Below, piece after piece: positions 1 through 7,799 of a stretch of DNA of 28,492 nucleotides. A program made the translations under genes and the position numbers. Origin of the DNA: Lagierella sp. (GTDB taxonomy: Bacteria; Bacillota; Clostridia; Tissierellales; Peptoniphilaceae); NCBI RefSeq assembly GCF_029983815.1, contig NZ_JASBYU010000020.1:1-28492 (forward strand), in the 5' to 3' direction. Below the pieces are notes generated by a model. That model saw only the letters and a program-made list of their open reading frames with translations. It ran no database searches and was not told where the DNA came from. Numbering within the stretch: position 1 is the stretch's first letter; every line of letters begins with the position of its first letter.

Positions 1-48
1 GGATACCGCCGTGAAAGGGCGATGTCTTAACCGCTTGACCATAGGGCC
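1..48 (-). tRNA. tRNA-Glu (anticodon TTC), partial at window edge
   Basis: The reverse complement begins GGCCCTATGGTCAAGCGG and runs through the D arm to an anticodon region reading CCCTTTCACGG, which is the usual bacterial tRNA-Glu(UUC) 5' half. The T arm and 3' end lie off the left edge. Identification rests on strong resemblance of the visible half to bacterial tRNA-Glu. Confidence 0.9.
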
Positions 49-102
49 AAATAACTTCAAATAGTGATTTGGTATATTTATATGATTTAGTACGTATAAT
101 GT

Positions 103-223
103 AGCGGGTTACCGCTTTCTAGACCTAACTTACCGAACGTGGTGAGGTTTAGTAGGTCTGATGCAACCTGTTTCCCAAGAGGCGCTAGCCGATTGGCTGA
201 AACAGTCTGCTGACCATAGGGCC
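103..223 (-). ncRNA. unidentified structured RNA candidate upstream of tRNA-Glu
   Basis: Read on the minus strand the segment opens with the same 13 bases as the tRNA-Glu 5' end (211-223 versus 36-48). It then folds into three hairpins: a 7-bp stem CTGTTTC/GAAACAG (168-205) enclosing AGCC/GGCT (187-198), a 7-bp stem AGACCTA/TAGGTCT (121-159) with an inner 6-bp stem, and AGCGG/CCGCT (103-116). A strong promoter reads toward it from 421-449. I could not match it to SRP RNA, 6S RNA, RNase P, tmRNA or a riboswitch I know. A TATAAT at 95-100 would instead allow plus-strand transcription, so the strand is uncertain. Confidence 0.45.
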
Positions 224-230
224 TTATTGA

Positions 231-264
231 GATGTGAGATGTTAGATGTGGGATGTGAGAATTG
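231..264 (+). repeat. degenerate 7-bp tandem repeat (GATGTGA-like)
   Basis: Four consecutive heptads, GATGTGA, GATGTTA, GATGTGG and GATGTGA, are followed by GAATTG. Related heptad runs occur on the minus strand at 26821-26840 and 27115-27150, so this is a dispersed family and not a single local slippage event. Confidence 0.75.
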
Positions 265-420
265 TTTTACATACTCTATCTTACTTTCTAAAATCTCCAC
301 ATTATTTTTCTCTAATGTAAATTTATAAAAATATTAACTTCATTTTTACTTATAAATCTTTACATCGTCTTTTCACTTCTGCTAAGCAACGCTTTGTTGC
401 TCTCTTGATGTGACTAGTAT

Positions 421-449
421 ATTATAGCTTATGTGAAATATAATGTCAA
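421..449 (-). promoter_or_regulatory. consensus promoter toward the tRNA-Glu region
   Basis: TTGACA (444-449) and TATAAT (421-426) are both perfect and lie 17 bp apart on the minus strand, giving a start near 414. Such a strong sequence is typical of stable-RNA promoters. It points at the structured RNA candidate and tRNA-Glu. The 265-420 leader holds one small hairpin (AGCAAC/GTTGCT) and no gene. Confidence 0.75.
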
Positions 450-550
450 ATCTTTTTTCATATTTTTTACATTCACCGTCTGCTCTTCAATGACGTCTCT
501 TTTTGACGTCGAATAACATTGTAATATAATTAAAAAAATTTTTCAAGCTT

Positions 551-587
551 TTTTTTAAAAAAAGGTGAAGTTTTTTCTTCACCTTTT
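551..587 (-). terminator. intrinsic terminator after adenine deaminase
   Basis: An 11-bp perfect stem AAAAGGTGAAG/CTTCACCTTTT with a 6-base loop is followed on the minus strand by a run of seven Ts. It lies 25 bp past the ade stop codon. The remaining 450-550 stretch is AT-rich and holds only a doubled GACGTC motif. Confidence 0.85.
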
Positions 588-612
588 AATTTCTTATTCA
601 CATTTTGTTCAT

Positions 613-2334
613 TTACTGGGATTCTAGTGGTATAAAAGAAAATTTATTTACATCAAATAACCCCATGTCCGTTATTTTTAATTCTGGAATTACAGGTAGA
701 GACATAAAACACAATGTCATAATGGGATCTATATTTGAATTTACACCAAGTTTTTTTATTGCAGTGTTATGAACTTCTATTAACTTATTATTTACTTCCT
801 CTATTGACCTATCACTCATAATTCCACCAATCGGTAGTTCCATTTGTCCTACTATTTTTTCATGGTCAACTAAGGCCACACCTCCATTTTGCTCAATGAC
901 CTGTTTGACTGCAACCTCCATGTCTCTATTATTTGTACCTGCTACGATGATATTATGGGAGTCATGGGCTATTGAAATCGCAACAGCTCCTCTTTTTATA
1001 CCATAGCCTTTTATTAAACCTACAGCTACATTTCCCGTTCCCCTATGTCGTTCTACAACTCCAATTTTCACAATATCTTTCTCAGGATTATATTTGAAAT
1101 CACCATTCTTATCGATTTCCACTTTTTCTACGACTTTTTTAGTTACAACCCCTCCTGGAACAATTTCTATAAGGTTAACCAAACCATTTTTCAAATTTAA
1201 TTTTAGTTTATCAACACTAAAATCTTTTACATTAAAGGAATTTGCAACTTTATCTATTGCCACTTTTTCGACAGGGAAGAGATATTTCCCATTTTCCGAA
1301 ACTTTTTCTCCTTTAATGAAGGTCATTGCAACTTCAAACTTTTCTAAATCTTTAAATATAGTGATATCCGCTCTCTTGCCTGGTGCAATTGCTCCCCTAT
1401 CACTTAACCCATAACAAATTGAAGGATTTAAAGTGCCAATTCTAATTGCCCTAATAGCAGACAAACCCTTCTTAACGGCAATTCGTAAGTGATTATCTAT
1501 ATGACCCTGTTTTAAGATGGTTTCAGGTTGTCTATCATCAGAGCAGAACATACATCTATGATAGTTTTCATCATCCACCCCTTCAATTAACCTCTCCAAG
1601 TCATGGCAGGCAGAACCATGCCTTAGTTGGATGAACATTCCTTTTGAAATCTTCTCTTTCATCTCTTCAATGGTCATACATTCGTGATCCGTCACAATTC
1701 CTGCACCAACATAGGCATTCAAATCTATGCCCATAAGTCCAGGACAATGACCATCTATGATTTTTTTATTTTGTATTGCAACATTTATCTTATCAATGCA
1801 ATTTCTGTCGCCATTAATGACTCCAGGAAAATTCATAAACTCACCAAGACCAATAACTTCTTCCATGGCCATATGATCCTTCATGTCTGAAGCTTCTACA
1901 ACAGAACCTGCATTTTCAAAGGGAGTCGCCGGCACGCAGGATGGTAAAACATATTTAATATCCATCTTCGTATTCTTAGAAGCCTCAATCATGTAGTCAA
2001 GACCCGTTAATCCACATACATTAACTATTTCATGAGGGTCGGCAATTATTGTTGTAGTTCCAAAATTAGGCAATAGAGAGCCTAACTCTTCCGGAGTCAA
2101 ATATGAAGATTCAATGTGAATATGGCCATCTATAAGCCCTGGAGAGACGTACATGCCTTTCAAATCTATTTCAACTTCTCCCAGGTAGTTTCCCCAACCT
2201 ACAATCAAGCCTTTATAAATAGCCAAATCTTCCTGGATTATTCTTCCAGAATACACATCAATAACTTTTCCGTTCTTTAAGACTAAATCGGCCTTTTTCC
2301 TTTTCATTGCAACATCAATAAAATCCTTATCCAT
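613..2334 (-). CDS. ade: adenine deaminase
   Basis: Metal-dependent amidohydrolase that converts adenine to hypoxanthine and ammonia in purine salvage; cytoplasmic. The 573 residues are full length for the Ade family. The metal-binding HIHIE motif is at residues 71-75, after the signature GLIDG. ADPHEIVNVCG follows at about 99-109, HCPG lies further on, and the typical Ade C-terminal domain contains SIAHDSHNII. An in-frame TTG one codon upstream (2335-2337) is possible, but the ATG at 2332-2334 sits 8 bases after a GGGGG ribosome site and is preferred. The gene appears monocistronic, with its own promoter (-10 TATAAT at 2370-2375) and terminator. No purine riboswitch is visible in the short leader. 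Confidence 0.95.
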   Translation of the reverse strand: MDKDFIDVAMKRKKADLVLKNGKVIDVYSGRIIQEDLAIYKGLIVGWGNYLGEVEIDLKGMYVSPGLIDGHIHIESSYLTPEELGSLLPNFGTTTIIADPHEIVNVCGLTGLDYMIEASKNTKMDIKYVLPSCVPATPFENAGSVVEASDMKDHMAMEEVIGLGEFMNFPGVINGDRNCIDKINVAIQNKKIIDGHCPGLMGIDLNAYVGAGIVTDHECMTIEEMKEKISKGMFIQLRHGSACHDLERLIEGVDDENYHRCMFCSDDRQPETILKQGHIDNHLRIAVKKGLSAIRAIRIGTLNPSICYGLSDRGAIAPGKRADITIFKDLEKFEVAMTFIKGEKVSENGKYLFPVEKVAIDKVANSFNVKDFSVDKLKLNLKNGLVNLIEIVPGGVVTKKVVEKVEIDKNGDFKYNPEKDIVKIGVVERHRGTGNVAVGLIKGYGIKRGAVAISIAHDSHNIIVAGTNNRDMEVAVKQVIEQNGGVALVDHEKIVGQMELPIGGIMSDRSIEEVNNKLIEVHNTAIKKLGVNSNIDPIMTLCFMSLPVIPELKITDMGLFDVNKFSFIPLESQ

Positions 2335-2369
2335 CAATCAAACCCCCATATATTTTTCAAGTCATCTTA

Positions 2370-2399
2370 ATTATATCCCGATTTTACCTTGAACACCAA
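2370..2399 (-). promoter_or_regulatory. probable ade promoter
   Basis: TATAAT (2370-2375) with TTGGTG (2394-2399) 18 bp upstream on the minus strand. The -10 is perfect and the -35 moderate. It leaves a leader of about 30 bases. Confidence 0.5.
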
Positions 2400-2474
2400 A
2401 GTTAATTCCTATGACTAAAACTTTTAACATTTTACTTGATCATGAAATTAGCAAATTTTACTTAAATTTTGAAA

Positions 2475-2525
2475 AATAAAAAAAGCATTTACCAAACATC
2501 CACATAAGGATAATTGATAAATGCT
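2475..2525 (-). terminator. terminator after tRNA-Trp
   Basis: Arms AGCATTTA/TAAATGCT (2518-2525 and 2484-2491) close a longer imperfect hairpin that is followed by seven Ts on the minus strand, immediately downstream of tRNA-Trp. Confidence 0.75.
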
Positions 2526-2530
2526 TGCTT

Positions 2531-2606
2531 TGGCAGGGACAGGAGGATTTGAACCCCCGACATTTGGTTTTGGAGACCAACGCTCTACCAGCTGAACTAT
2601 GCCCCT
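2531..2606 (-). tRNA. tRNA-Trp (anticodon CCA)
   Basis: A 76-base cloverleaf on the minus strand starts AGGGGCATAGTTCAGC and ends with an encoded CCA. The acceptor stem AGGGGCA/TGTCCCT pairs with one G-U. The anticodon loop reads CTCCAAA (anticodon CCA) and the T loop TTCAAAT. It stands alone, with its own consensus promoter and terminator. Confidence 0.96.
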
Positions 2607-2619
2607 TCGAACAAAATAG

Positions 2620-2648
2620 ATTATACTATAGCAAAAAACTTATGTCAA
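2620..2648 (-). promoter_or_regulatory. tRNA-Trp promoter
   Basis: Perfect TTGACA (2643-2648) and TATAAT (2620-2625) with a 17-bp spacer on the minus strand. The start falls a few bases before the tRNA 5' end. Confidence 0.85.
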
Positions 2649-2733
2649 ATAGATTTCATCTTTATTTTACAAAATCATAAATCAATCTTCCCCGCCATGG
2701 TAAATCCAGAGTATTTTCACCCTTTTGCACCAT

Positions 2734-2767
2734 AAAAAAAGACGAAGGTTTTACACTTTCCTTCGCC
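2734..2767 (-). terminator. groESL terminator
   Basis: Stem GGCGAAGG/CCTTCGTC (one G-U) with a roughly 11-base loop, followed by seven Ts on the minus strand, 44 bp after the groEL stop. Confidence 0.85.
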
Positions 2768-2810
2768 CTTTTATCTTATTTTCTTAATAGTACTATAGAG
2801 ATTTATTTAC

Positions 2811-4436
2811 TTAGAATCCCATTCCGCCACCAGGCATTGCAGGAGGCATAGCAGGTTCATCTTCTTCTATATCGGCAACTGCAGCTTCTGTAGTCAATAA
2901 CATAGCAGCAACAGATGCAGCATTTTGTAATGCAGATCTAGTTACCTTAGCAGGATCCACAATACCAGCTTCAATCATATTTACATATTTTTGTTCATAT
3001 GCATCAAATCCGATACCCTTTTCTTCAGATTTAATCTTTTCTACTATTACAGAACCTTCAAGACCAGCATTTTCCGCAATTTGTTTTACAGGTTCTTCTA
3101 AAGCTTTAAGGATTATACCAACACCTGTCTTTTCGTCCCCTTCAACTTCTTCAAGAAGAGCAGATATCTTTTCTAATGTGTTGATATATGCAGTACCACC
3201 ACCGGATACAATTCCTTCCTCTACAGCAGCTCTTGTAGCAGCTAGAGCGTCTTCTAATCTTAACTTTCTTTCCTTTAATTCAGTTTCTGTAGCCGCACCT
3301 ACTTGAATTACAGCAACACCGCCAGAAAGCTTAGCTAGTCTTTCTTGTAATTTATCTCTATCAAATTCAGAATCTGTGTTTTCCAATTGTTTTTTAATCA
3401 TGCTTACTCTGTCGGCAATAGCATCTTCAGAGCCTGCTCCATCAACGATTACAGTGTTTTCCTTAGAAACATTAACCTTTCTTGCAGTACCAAGGTCATT
3501 TAATGTCACATCAGACAATTCTCTTCCTAAATCGTCAGATATAACTTCAGTATTGGTTAAAATTGCAATATCCTTTAACATTTCCTTTCTTCTGTCGCCA
3601 AATCCTGGAGCCTTAACAGCAACAACATTGAAAGTTCCTCTAAGCTTATTGATTACCAAAGTAGAAAGAGCTTCACCTTCAACATCTTCAGCAACGATAA
3701 ATAGAGGTTTTCCAGACTTTACAACCTCTTCAAGAACAGGTAAAATATCTTGAATATTTGAAATCTTCTTGTCAGTTACAAGAATAAATGGATCTTCTAA
3801 ATTAGCTTCCATCTTGTCTGGATCAGTCATCATATAAGGAGATAGATATCCTCTATCAAATTGCATACCTTCAACAACTTCTAAAGTGGTTCCAATACTA
3901 TTGGATTCTTCAACGGTAATAACCCCGTCCTTACCAACCTTTTCCATTGCTTCAGAAATCATTTGACCAACTTGTTCATCAGCCGCTGAAATTGAACCAA
4001 CTTGAGCAATGGACTCAGAAGTTTCAACAGGAATAGAAATATTCTTAATCTCTTCAACAGCCACATCTACAGCCTTTCTAATACCCTTTTGAATAACCAT
4101 TGGGTTAGCACCAGCTGCTAGATTTTTAACACCTTCTCTTATTATAGCTTGTGCAAGAAGAGTCGCGGTAGTAGTACCGTCTCCAGCAATATCATTTGTC
4201 TTAGTAGCAACTTCTCTCACAAGTTGAGCTCCCATATTTTCAAATCTGTCTTCTAGCTCTATTTCCCTTGCAATAGTAACACCATCATTAGTTATAAGTG
4301 GTGAACCAAATTTTTTATCTAAAACAACATTTCTACCCTTAGGTCCTAAAGTTACCTTAACAGTATCAGAAAGTTTATTAACGCCTTTTATAAGTCCTTC
4401 TCTTGCATCAATTGCAAATTTTATTTCCTTAGCCAT
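2811..4436 (-). CDS. groEL: chaperonin GroEL (Hsp60)
   Basis: ATP-driven 60-kDa chaperonin that folds cytosolic proteins inside a double heptameric ring capped by GroES. The 541 residues are the usual length. Family hallmarks are LGPKGRNVVLDKKFGSP near residue 31, GDGTTTATLLAQ near residue 86, the conserved VVAVKAPGFGDRRK segment and a C-terminal Gly/Met-rich tail ending GGGMGF. The ATG follows AGGAGG, and the gene lies 11 bp after groES in one operon that ends at the terminator 2734-2767. Expression should be HrcA-controlled through the CIRCE element at 4748-4774. Confidence 0.98.
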   Translation of the reverse strand: MAKEIKFAIDAREGLIKGVNKLSDTVKVTLGPKGRNVVLDKKFGSPLITNDGVTIAREIELEDRFENMGAQLVREVATKTNDIAGDGTTTATLLAQAIIREGVKNLAAGANPMVIQKGIRKAVDVAVEEIKNISIPVETSESIAQVGSISAADEQVGQMISEAMEKVGKDGVITVEESNSIGTTLEVVEGMQFDRGYLSPYMMTDPDKMEANLEDPFILVTDKKISNIQDILPVLEEVVKSGKPLFIVAEDVEGEALSTLVINKLRGTFNVVAVKAPGFGDRRKEMLKDIAILTNTEVISDDLGRELSDVTLNDLGTARKVNVSKENTVIVDGAGSEDAIADRVSMIKKQLENTDSEFDRDKLQERLAKLSGGVAVIQVGAATETELKERKLRLEDALAATRAAVEEGIVSGGGTAYINTLEKISALLEEVEGDEKTGVGIILKALEEPVKQIAENAGLEGSVIVEKIKSEEKGIGFDAYEQKYVNMIEAGIVDPAKVTRSALQNAASVAAMLLTTEAAVADIEEDEPAMPPAMPGGGMGF

Positions 4437-4447
4437 AATTCCTCCTC

Positions 4448-4726
4448 TTAACCTTCAACTATTGCTAAAACATCTTCAAGTTTTACAACGATATACTCTT
4501 CAGAATCAAGTTTAACTTCTGTTCCAGCATACTTAGAGTATATTACTTTACTTCCTACTTCTATATTCAAATTATCTTTTTCTAATAATTTGTCAGAAAT
4601 TGCAACCACTTCTGCAACTTGTGGTTTTTCTTGAGCAGAACTAGGTAGTACAATACCTGAAGCAGTCTTATCTTCAACTTCTAACATCTTTACAACTAGT
4701 CTTTTTCCAATTGGTTTAAGATTCAT
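4448..4726 (-). CDS. groES: co-chaperonin GroES (Hsp10)
   Basis: Heptameric lid of the GroEL folding chamber. The 92 residues match the family. They begin MNLKPIGKRLVVK (usual family start: LKPLGDRVVVK) and contain the flexible mobile loop around EDKTASGIVLP (about residues 17-28), which contacts GroEL, and a C-terminal EEYIVVKLEDVLAIVEG. It is the first gene of the groESL operon, with TAGGAGG 6 bases before ATG. A CIRCE operator lies between the promoter and the start codon. Confidence 0.98.
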   Translation of the reverse strand: MNLKPIGKRLVVKMLEVEDKTASGIVLPSSAQEKPQVAEVVAISDKLLEKDNLNIEVGSKVIYSKYAGTEVKLDSEEYIVVKLEDVLAIVEG

Positions 4727-4747
4727 AATATCCTCCTAAAAATATAT

Positions 4748-4774
4748 TTATCACTCTATGCCTTAGAGTGCTAA
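4748..4774 (-). promoter_or_regulatory. CIRCE operator (HrcA binding site)
   Basis: On the minus strand it reads TTAGCACTC, 9 bases, GAGTGATAA. This is the classical CIRCE inverted repeat with one mismatch (GAGTGCTAA expected). It lies in the groES leader just downstream of the promoter, so HrcA should repress groESL outside heat stress. Confidence 0.92.
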
Positions 4775-4790
4775 TAGTTACATTATTATG

Positions 4791-4820
4791 ATAATACAAA
4801 TTTTTGTTTTTTGCAAGCAA
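4791..4820 (-). promoter_or_regulatory. groESL promoter
   Basis: TTGCTT (4815-4820) and TATTAT (4791-4796) with an 18-bp spacer on the minus strand, directly upstream of CIRCE. Confidence 0.65.
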
Positions 4821-4867
4821 ATCCAAAATTTTAAGCCAAAGTTTTTCTTAATTTTATCCCAATTTGG

Positions 4868-4886
4868 TATAATCTAAATAAGGAGG
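4868..4886 (+). promoter_or_regulatory. -10 box and ribosome site of the TrhA gene
   Basis: TATAAT at 4868-4873 is followed by AAGGAGG at 4880-4886, 5 bases before ATG 4892. The start of transcription would fall right at the ribosome site, giving a very short leader. No convincing -35 is visible. Confidence 0.5.
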
Positions 4887-4891
4887 TCACT

Positions 4892-5539
4892 ATGGTTAAA
4901 ACTAAAGAGATATCACAAGTTAAGTTGGAAGTTTTAAACTCCCTTACCCATGGAATCGGAATAATATTAGGAGTAATCTTTTTATTAATGCTCCTACTTC
5001 CAAGCATAAGACAGGGAAATGTATCCAAAATCGTTGCTTTTTCCATATATGGAGGCTGTTTTATACTACTATTTTTCTCAAGTACCCTATACCACTCACT
5101 AAGTCTTACAAAGGCTAAGTCAATTTTAAGAGTTTTAGACCACTCTTCTATCTATCTATTCATAGCCGGATCCTACATGCCGATTATATTATTGGTCTTA
5201 AAGGGTAAATTCAAAATTGCGGCCCTTGTAATAATATCGGCCCTTGCAATTAGCGGAGTGGTTTATAAGATACTAAGCTATGGAAAATATGACAAATACA
5301 AAAGATTTTCCACCTTATTATATATACTGATGGGCTGGCTTGCCCTATTTTTAATAAGACCAATTATAAAAGAGGTTTCTATCTACTTCTTCCTAATAAT
5401 TTTACTAGGAGGAATTATATACAGCGGCGGAACCTACTTTTATAAACAAAATAAGAGATATTCCCATGTAATATGGCATCTCTTTGTGCTGGCTGCAGCA
5501 GTGACACAATTTCTAGCAATCTACTTTTTCATACTTTAA
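4892..5539 (+). CDS. hemolysin III / TrhA family membrane protein (PAQR superfamily)
   Basis: Seven-transmembrane integral membrane protein of the hemolysin III (YqfA/TrhA) group, 215 residues, the normal size. The presumed metal-binding residues of PAQR proteins are visible: the LTHGIG motif (H20), SSTLYHS (H68), LDHSSIYLFIAGSYMP (D83, H84) and SHVIWH (H192, H196). Relatives are linked to membrane-lipid homeostasis; true hemolytic activity is doubtful for most members. It has its own -10 box and AAGGAGG ribosome site and ends in a strong hairpin. It is transcribed divergently from groESL and convergently toward ligA. Confidence 0.92.
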   Translation: MVKTKEISQVKLEVLNSLTHGIGIILGVIFLLMLLLPSIRQGNVSKIVAFSIYGGCFILLFFSSTLYHSLSLTKAKSILRVLDHSSIYLFIAGSYMPIILLVLKGKFKIAALVIISALAISGVVYKILSYGKYDKYKRFSTLLYILMGWLALFLIRPIIKEVSIYFFLIILLGGIIYSGGTYFYKQNKRYSHVIWHLFVLAAAVTQFLAIYFFIL

Positions 5540-5547
5540 AAAGCCAA

Positions 5548-5582
5548 AACGCCCTCGTATTCATTAAAATAACGAGGGCGTT
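5548..5582 (+). terminator. terminator hairpin after the TrhA gene
   Basis: A perfect 10-bp GC-rich stem AACGCCCTCG/CGAGGGCGTT with a 15-base loop lies 8 bp after the stop codon. The plus-strand T tail is weak (TTATATTATATAG). The adjacent 5583-5736 stretch shows no gene. Confidence 0.75.
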
Positions 5583-5736
5583 ATATTATATAGAATTTTT
5601 TAAGCATTCAGTCTTGAATAAGAAAAATAACTTTATCTATCTACTGGTACTTTTACTGAAAAACAAAATAGTTCTGCGCTCGATTGAAAAAGCGCAATAT
5701 TAGATATGTAATTAATTAAAAATTACATAATACAAA

Positions 5737-5815
5737 ATTACCAAGCAGTTTGTGAAGTTCATAAAACTTTGAATAATACTATTAAAAGGTCGGAGGAAAG
5801 CCATAAACTTTCATC
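5737..5815 (+). repeat. truncated copy of the modular palindrome repeat
   Basis: The segment carries CCAAGCAGTTTG, the AAGTTCATAAAACTT palindrome (pal2), then CTATTAAAAGG and a GGAAAGC…CTTTC hairpin (pal3) in the same order as at 13553-13666. It lies between the convergent 3' ends of the TrhA gene and ligA, and pal3 may end ligA transcription (minus-strand CTTTTAAT follows). The first palindrome (pal1) is missing here. Confidence 0.65.
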
Positions 5816-5819
5816 CCCC

Positions 5820-7799
5820 TTACCTCTTTATCAACTCTTCTAATTCTTCTTTTTCTACAATTCTAATATTCAACTCTCTTGCCTTATCAAATTTTGACCC
5901 TGGATTTTCTCCCACAATTACCATATCCGTATTTTTAGAAACAGAAGACGAAGTCTTAGCTCCCATGGATTTAAAAATCGACTCCAAATCCTTTCTGCTA
6001 TAGTCTTCAAAGGATCCAGTTATAACAATTCTTTTATCTTTAAATTTTTGAGGGATATCTTCTTCCACTTTTCGTCCTTGAATCTTAACTCCCTCTTCAA
6101 ATAACCTATCGATTCCTTCACTTACCCTACTATCGTGGAAAAATTCTACAATGGACTTTGCTGTGATATGACCAATGTCCGATACATTCACTAGCTCTTC
6201 GACAGTTGCATGTCTCAAAAGATTAAAAGTCTTAAACTCTTCTGCCAAATCCTCCGCCGTTTTAATTCCCACATTAGGTATCCCAATAGCATATATAAAG
6301 TTATGCAAATTGACCTTTTTACTTTTTTCAATAGCATCAAGTAGGTTATTTACTTTTTTATCCTTAAAGCCAGGAAGTTTATATAAATCCTCTGGCTTTA
6401 AACTATATATCTGTGAAACTTCATGAACATCCAGTATATCAAGCATCTTTTCAATGGTCTTTTCGCTTAACCCCTCTATATTCATGGCGTCTCTTGAAGC
6501 AAAGTGCACAAGTCTTGATACAAGTTGAGGTTCACAGTTCATAGAATTAGGGCAAAAATAGTGCACGCCATCCCTTATAAGGGGAGTAGTACAATAAGGA
6601 CACCTTTCAGGCATTTCAATTTCCTTAGAGTCTGGATAATCCTCAATTTTTCCCAAAATTTCAGGAATTACATCATTGGATCTCCTTATAAGCACCCTAG
6701 AATTTATCTTTACCTGTTTTCTATTGATATCGTCCATATTATTTAAAGTGGCTCTACTAACCAGTACATCCCCAATTTCTACAGGATCTAGCAAAGCTGT
6801 TGGAGTCACTTTCCCAGACCTTCCAACATTCCACTCCACATCCCTAATGATAGTACTATATTCCTCAGGTTCAAACTTATAAGCTATGGCCCATCTAGGA
6901 AATTTATTGGTATATCCCAAAGCTTCCCTAGTCTTCATATCGTTTATTTTGATAACAGCCCCATCAGTTAAAATATCTATCTCTTTTCTATAGACTTCAA
7001 CATAGCCTATTATCTCTTCCAGTTCATCAAGGTTATGAGCTTTCTTTAAAAAAGGATGCACCTTAAATCTATTTTCCTTTAGAAACTCTACAATTTCCTC
7101 TTGACTTTCAAAACTTTTACCTTCAATATATCCTACATTATAAAAATATGCAGTAAGCCTTCTCTTCCTAGTCTCCTTAGGATTTAAATTTCTTAGTGCA
7201 CCGGCAGCAGCATTTCTTGCATTCTTTAATGGAGGGGTATATAACTTATTATATTCCTCTAGGGAGGACAAAGGCATAAGCCCCTCTCCCTGCACTTCAA
7301 TTTTTCCCTTATATGGAATATTAAAGGGGATAGAAGGTATGGTCATCACCTGTGCCAAAATGTCCTCTCCGACAATTCCGTTACCCCTAGTTGAAGCCAT
7401 AACAAGCCTTCCGCCGTCATAGGTTAAGTTGATGGTAAGTCCATCAAACTTAAGTTCCACCAAAAACTCCAACCTAGGTAAATTGACAGAACTTCCCTTC
7501 ACAAGCCTTTCAGCCCTTTTCTCCCAGTCTCGAACCTTCTGCATATTTTGAGCCTTGTCTAAACTATATAGAGGAGCAATGTGGGTATGTTTGTTAAACC
7601 CTTCTAGAAGGTCTCCACCAACCCTCTGAGTTGGAGATTCCGGCAATACCCTTCCCGTCTCCTGCTCAAGTTTAACCAGTTCATCATATAGCTTGTCATA
7701 TTCAGCATCGGAAACTATCGGTTCGTCTAAAGTGTAATAGTGATAATTTAAGTCATTTAATTGTAATACTAATTCATCTATTCTTTTACTCTTATCCAT
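5820..7799 (-). CDS. ligA: NAD-dependent DNA ligase
   Basis: Seals nicks in replication and repair using NAD+. The 659 residues are full length. An N-terminal Ia region is followed by the adenylation motif LKFDG (K117, the AMP-accepting lysine), the OB-fold segment, a four-cysteine zinc finger (CPYC…CPNSMNC, about residues 400-420), helix-hairpin-helix repeats, and a C-terminal BRCT domain beginning KRIVITGSFEDYSRKDLE. The start overlaps the pcrA stop by 8 bp (ATGGATAA), with GGAG 7 bases upstream, so the two genes are translationally coupled, the common Firmicute pcrA-ligA arrangement. Confidence 0.98.
   Translation of the reverse strand: MDKSKRIDELVLQLNDLNYHYYTLDEPIVSDAEYDKLYDELVKLEQETGRVLPESPTQRVGGDLLEGFNKHTHIAPLYSLDKAQNMQKVRDWEKRAERLVKGSSVNLPRLEFLVELKFDGLTINLTYDGGRLVMASTRGNGIVGEDILAQVMTIPSIPFNIPYKGKIEVQGEGLMPLSSLEEYNKLYTPPLKNARNAAAGALRNLNPKETRKRRLTAYFYNVGYIEGKSFESQEEIVEFLKENRFKVHPFLKKAHNLDELEEIIGYVEVYRKEIDILTDGAVIKINDMKTREALGYTNKFPRWAIAYKFEPEEYSTIIRDVEWNVGRSGKVTPTALLDPVEIGDVLVSRATLNNMDDINRKQVKINSRVLIRRSNDVIPEILGKIEDYPDSKEIEMPERCPYCTTPLIRDGVHYFCPNSMNCEPQLVSRLVHFASRDAMNIEGLSEKTIEKMLDILDVHEVSQIYSLKPEDLYKLPGFKDKKVNNLLDAIEKSKKVNLHNFIYAIGIPNVGIKTAEDLAEEFKTFNLLRHATVEELVNVSDIGHITAKSIVEFFHDSRVSEGIDRLFEEGVKIQGRKVEEDIPQKFKDKRIVITGSFEDYSRKDLESIFKSMGAKTSSSVSKNTDMVIVGENPGSKFDKARELNIRIVEKEELEELIKR

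Noticed and set aside
101..116. c-di-GMP (GEMM) riboswitch, suggested by GTAGCGGGTTACCGCT
   Set aside because: The upstream conserved parts of the GEMM aptamer are absent, and the downstream hairpins do not match.
103..223. Signal recognition particle RNA
   Set aside because: Neither strand has the conserved GGAA loop with the CAGG/AGCAG asymmetric loop of the SRP domain.
2338..2375. Purine riboswitch before adenine deaminase
   Set aside because: The leader after the -10 box is about 30 bases, too short for the aptamer, and shows no conserved purine-riboswitch bases.
3376..3753. 125-codon plus-strand ORF inside groEL
   Set aside because: Antisense shadow of a highly conserved gene; it has no ribosome site and no recognisable protein features.
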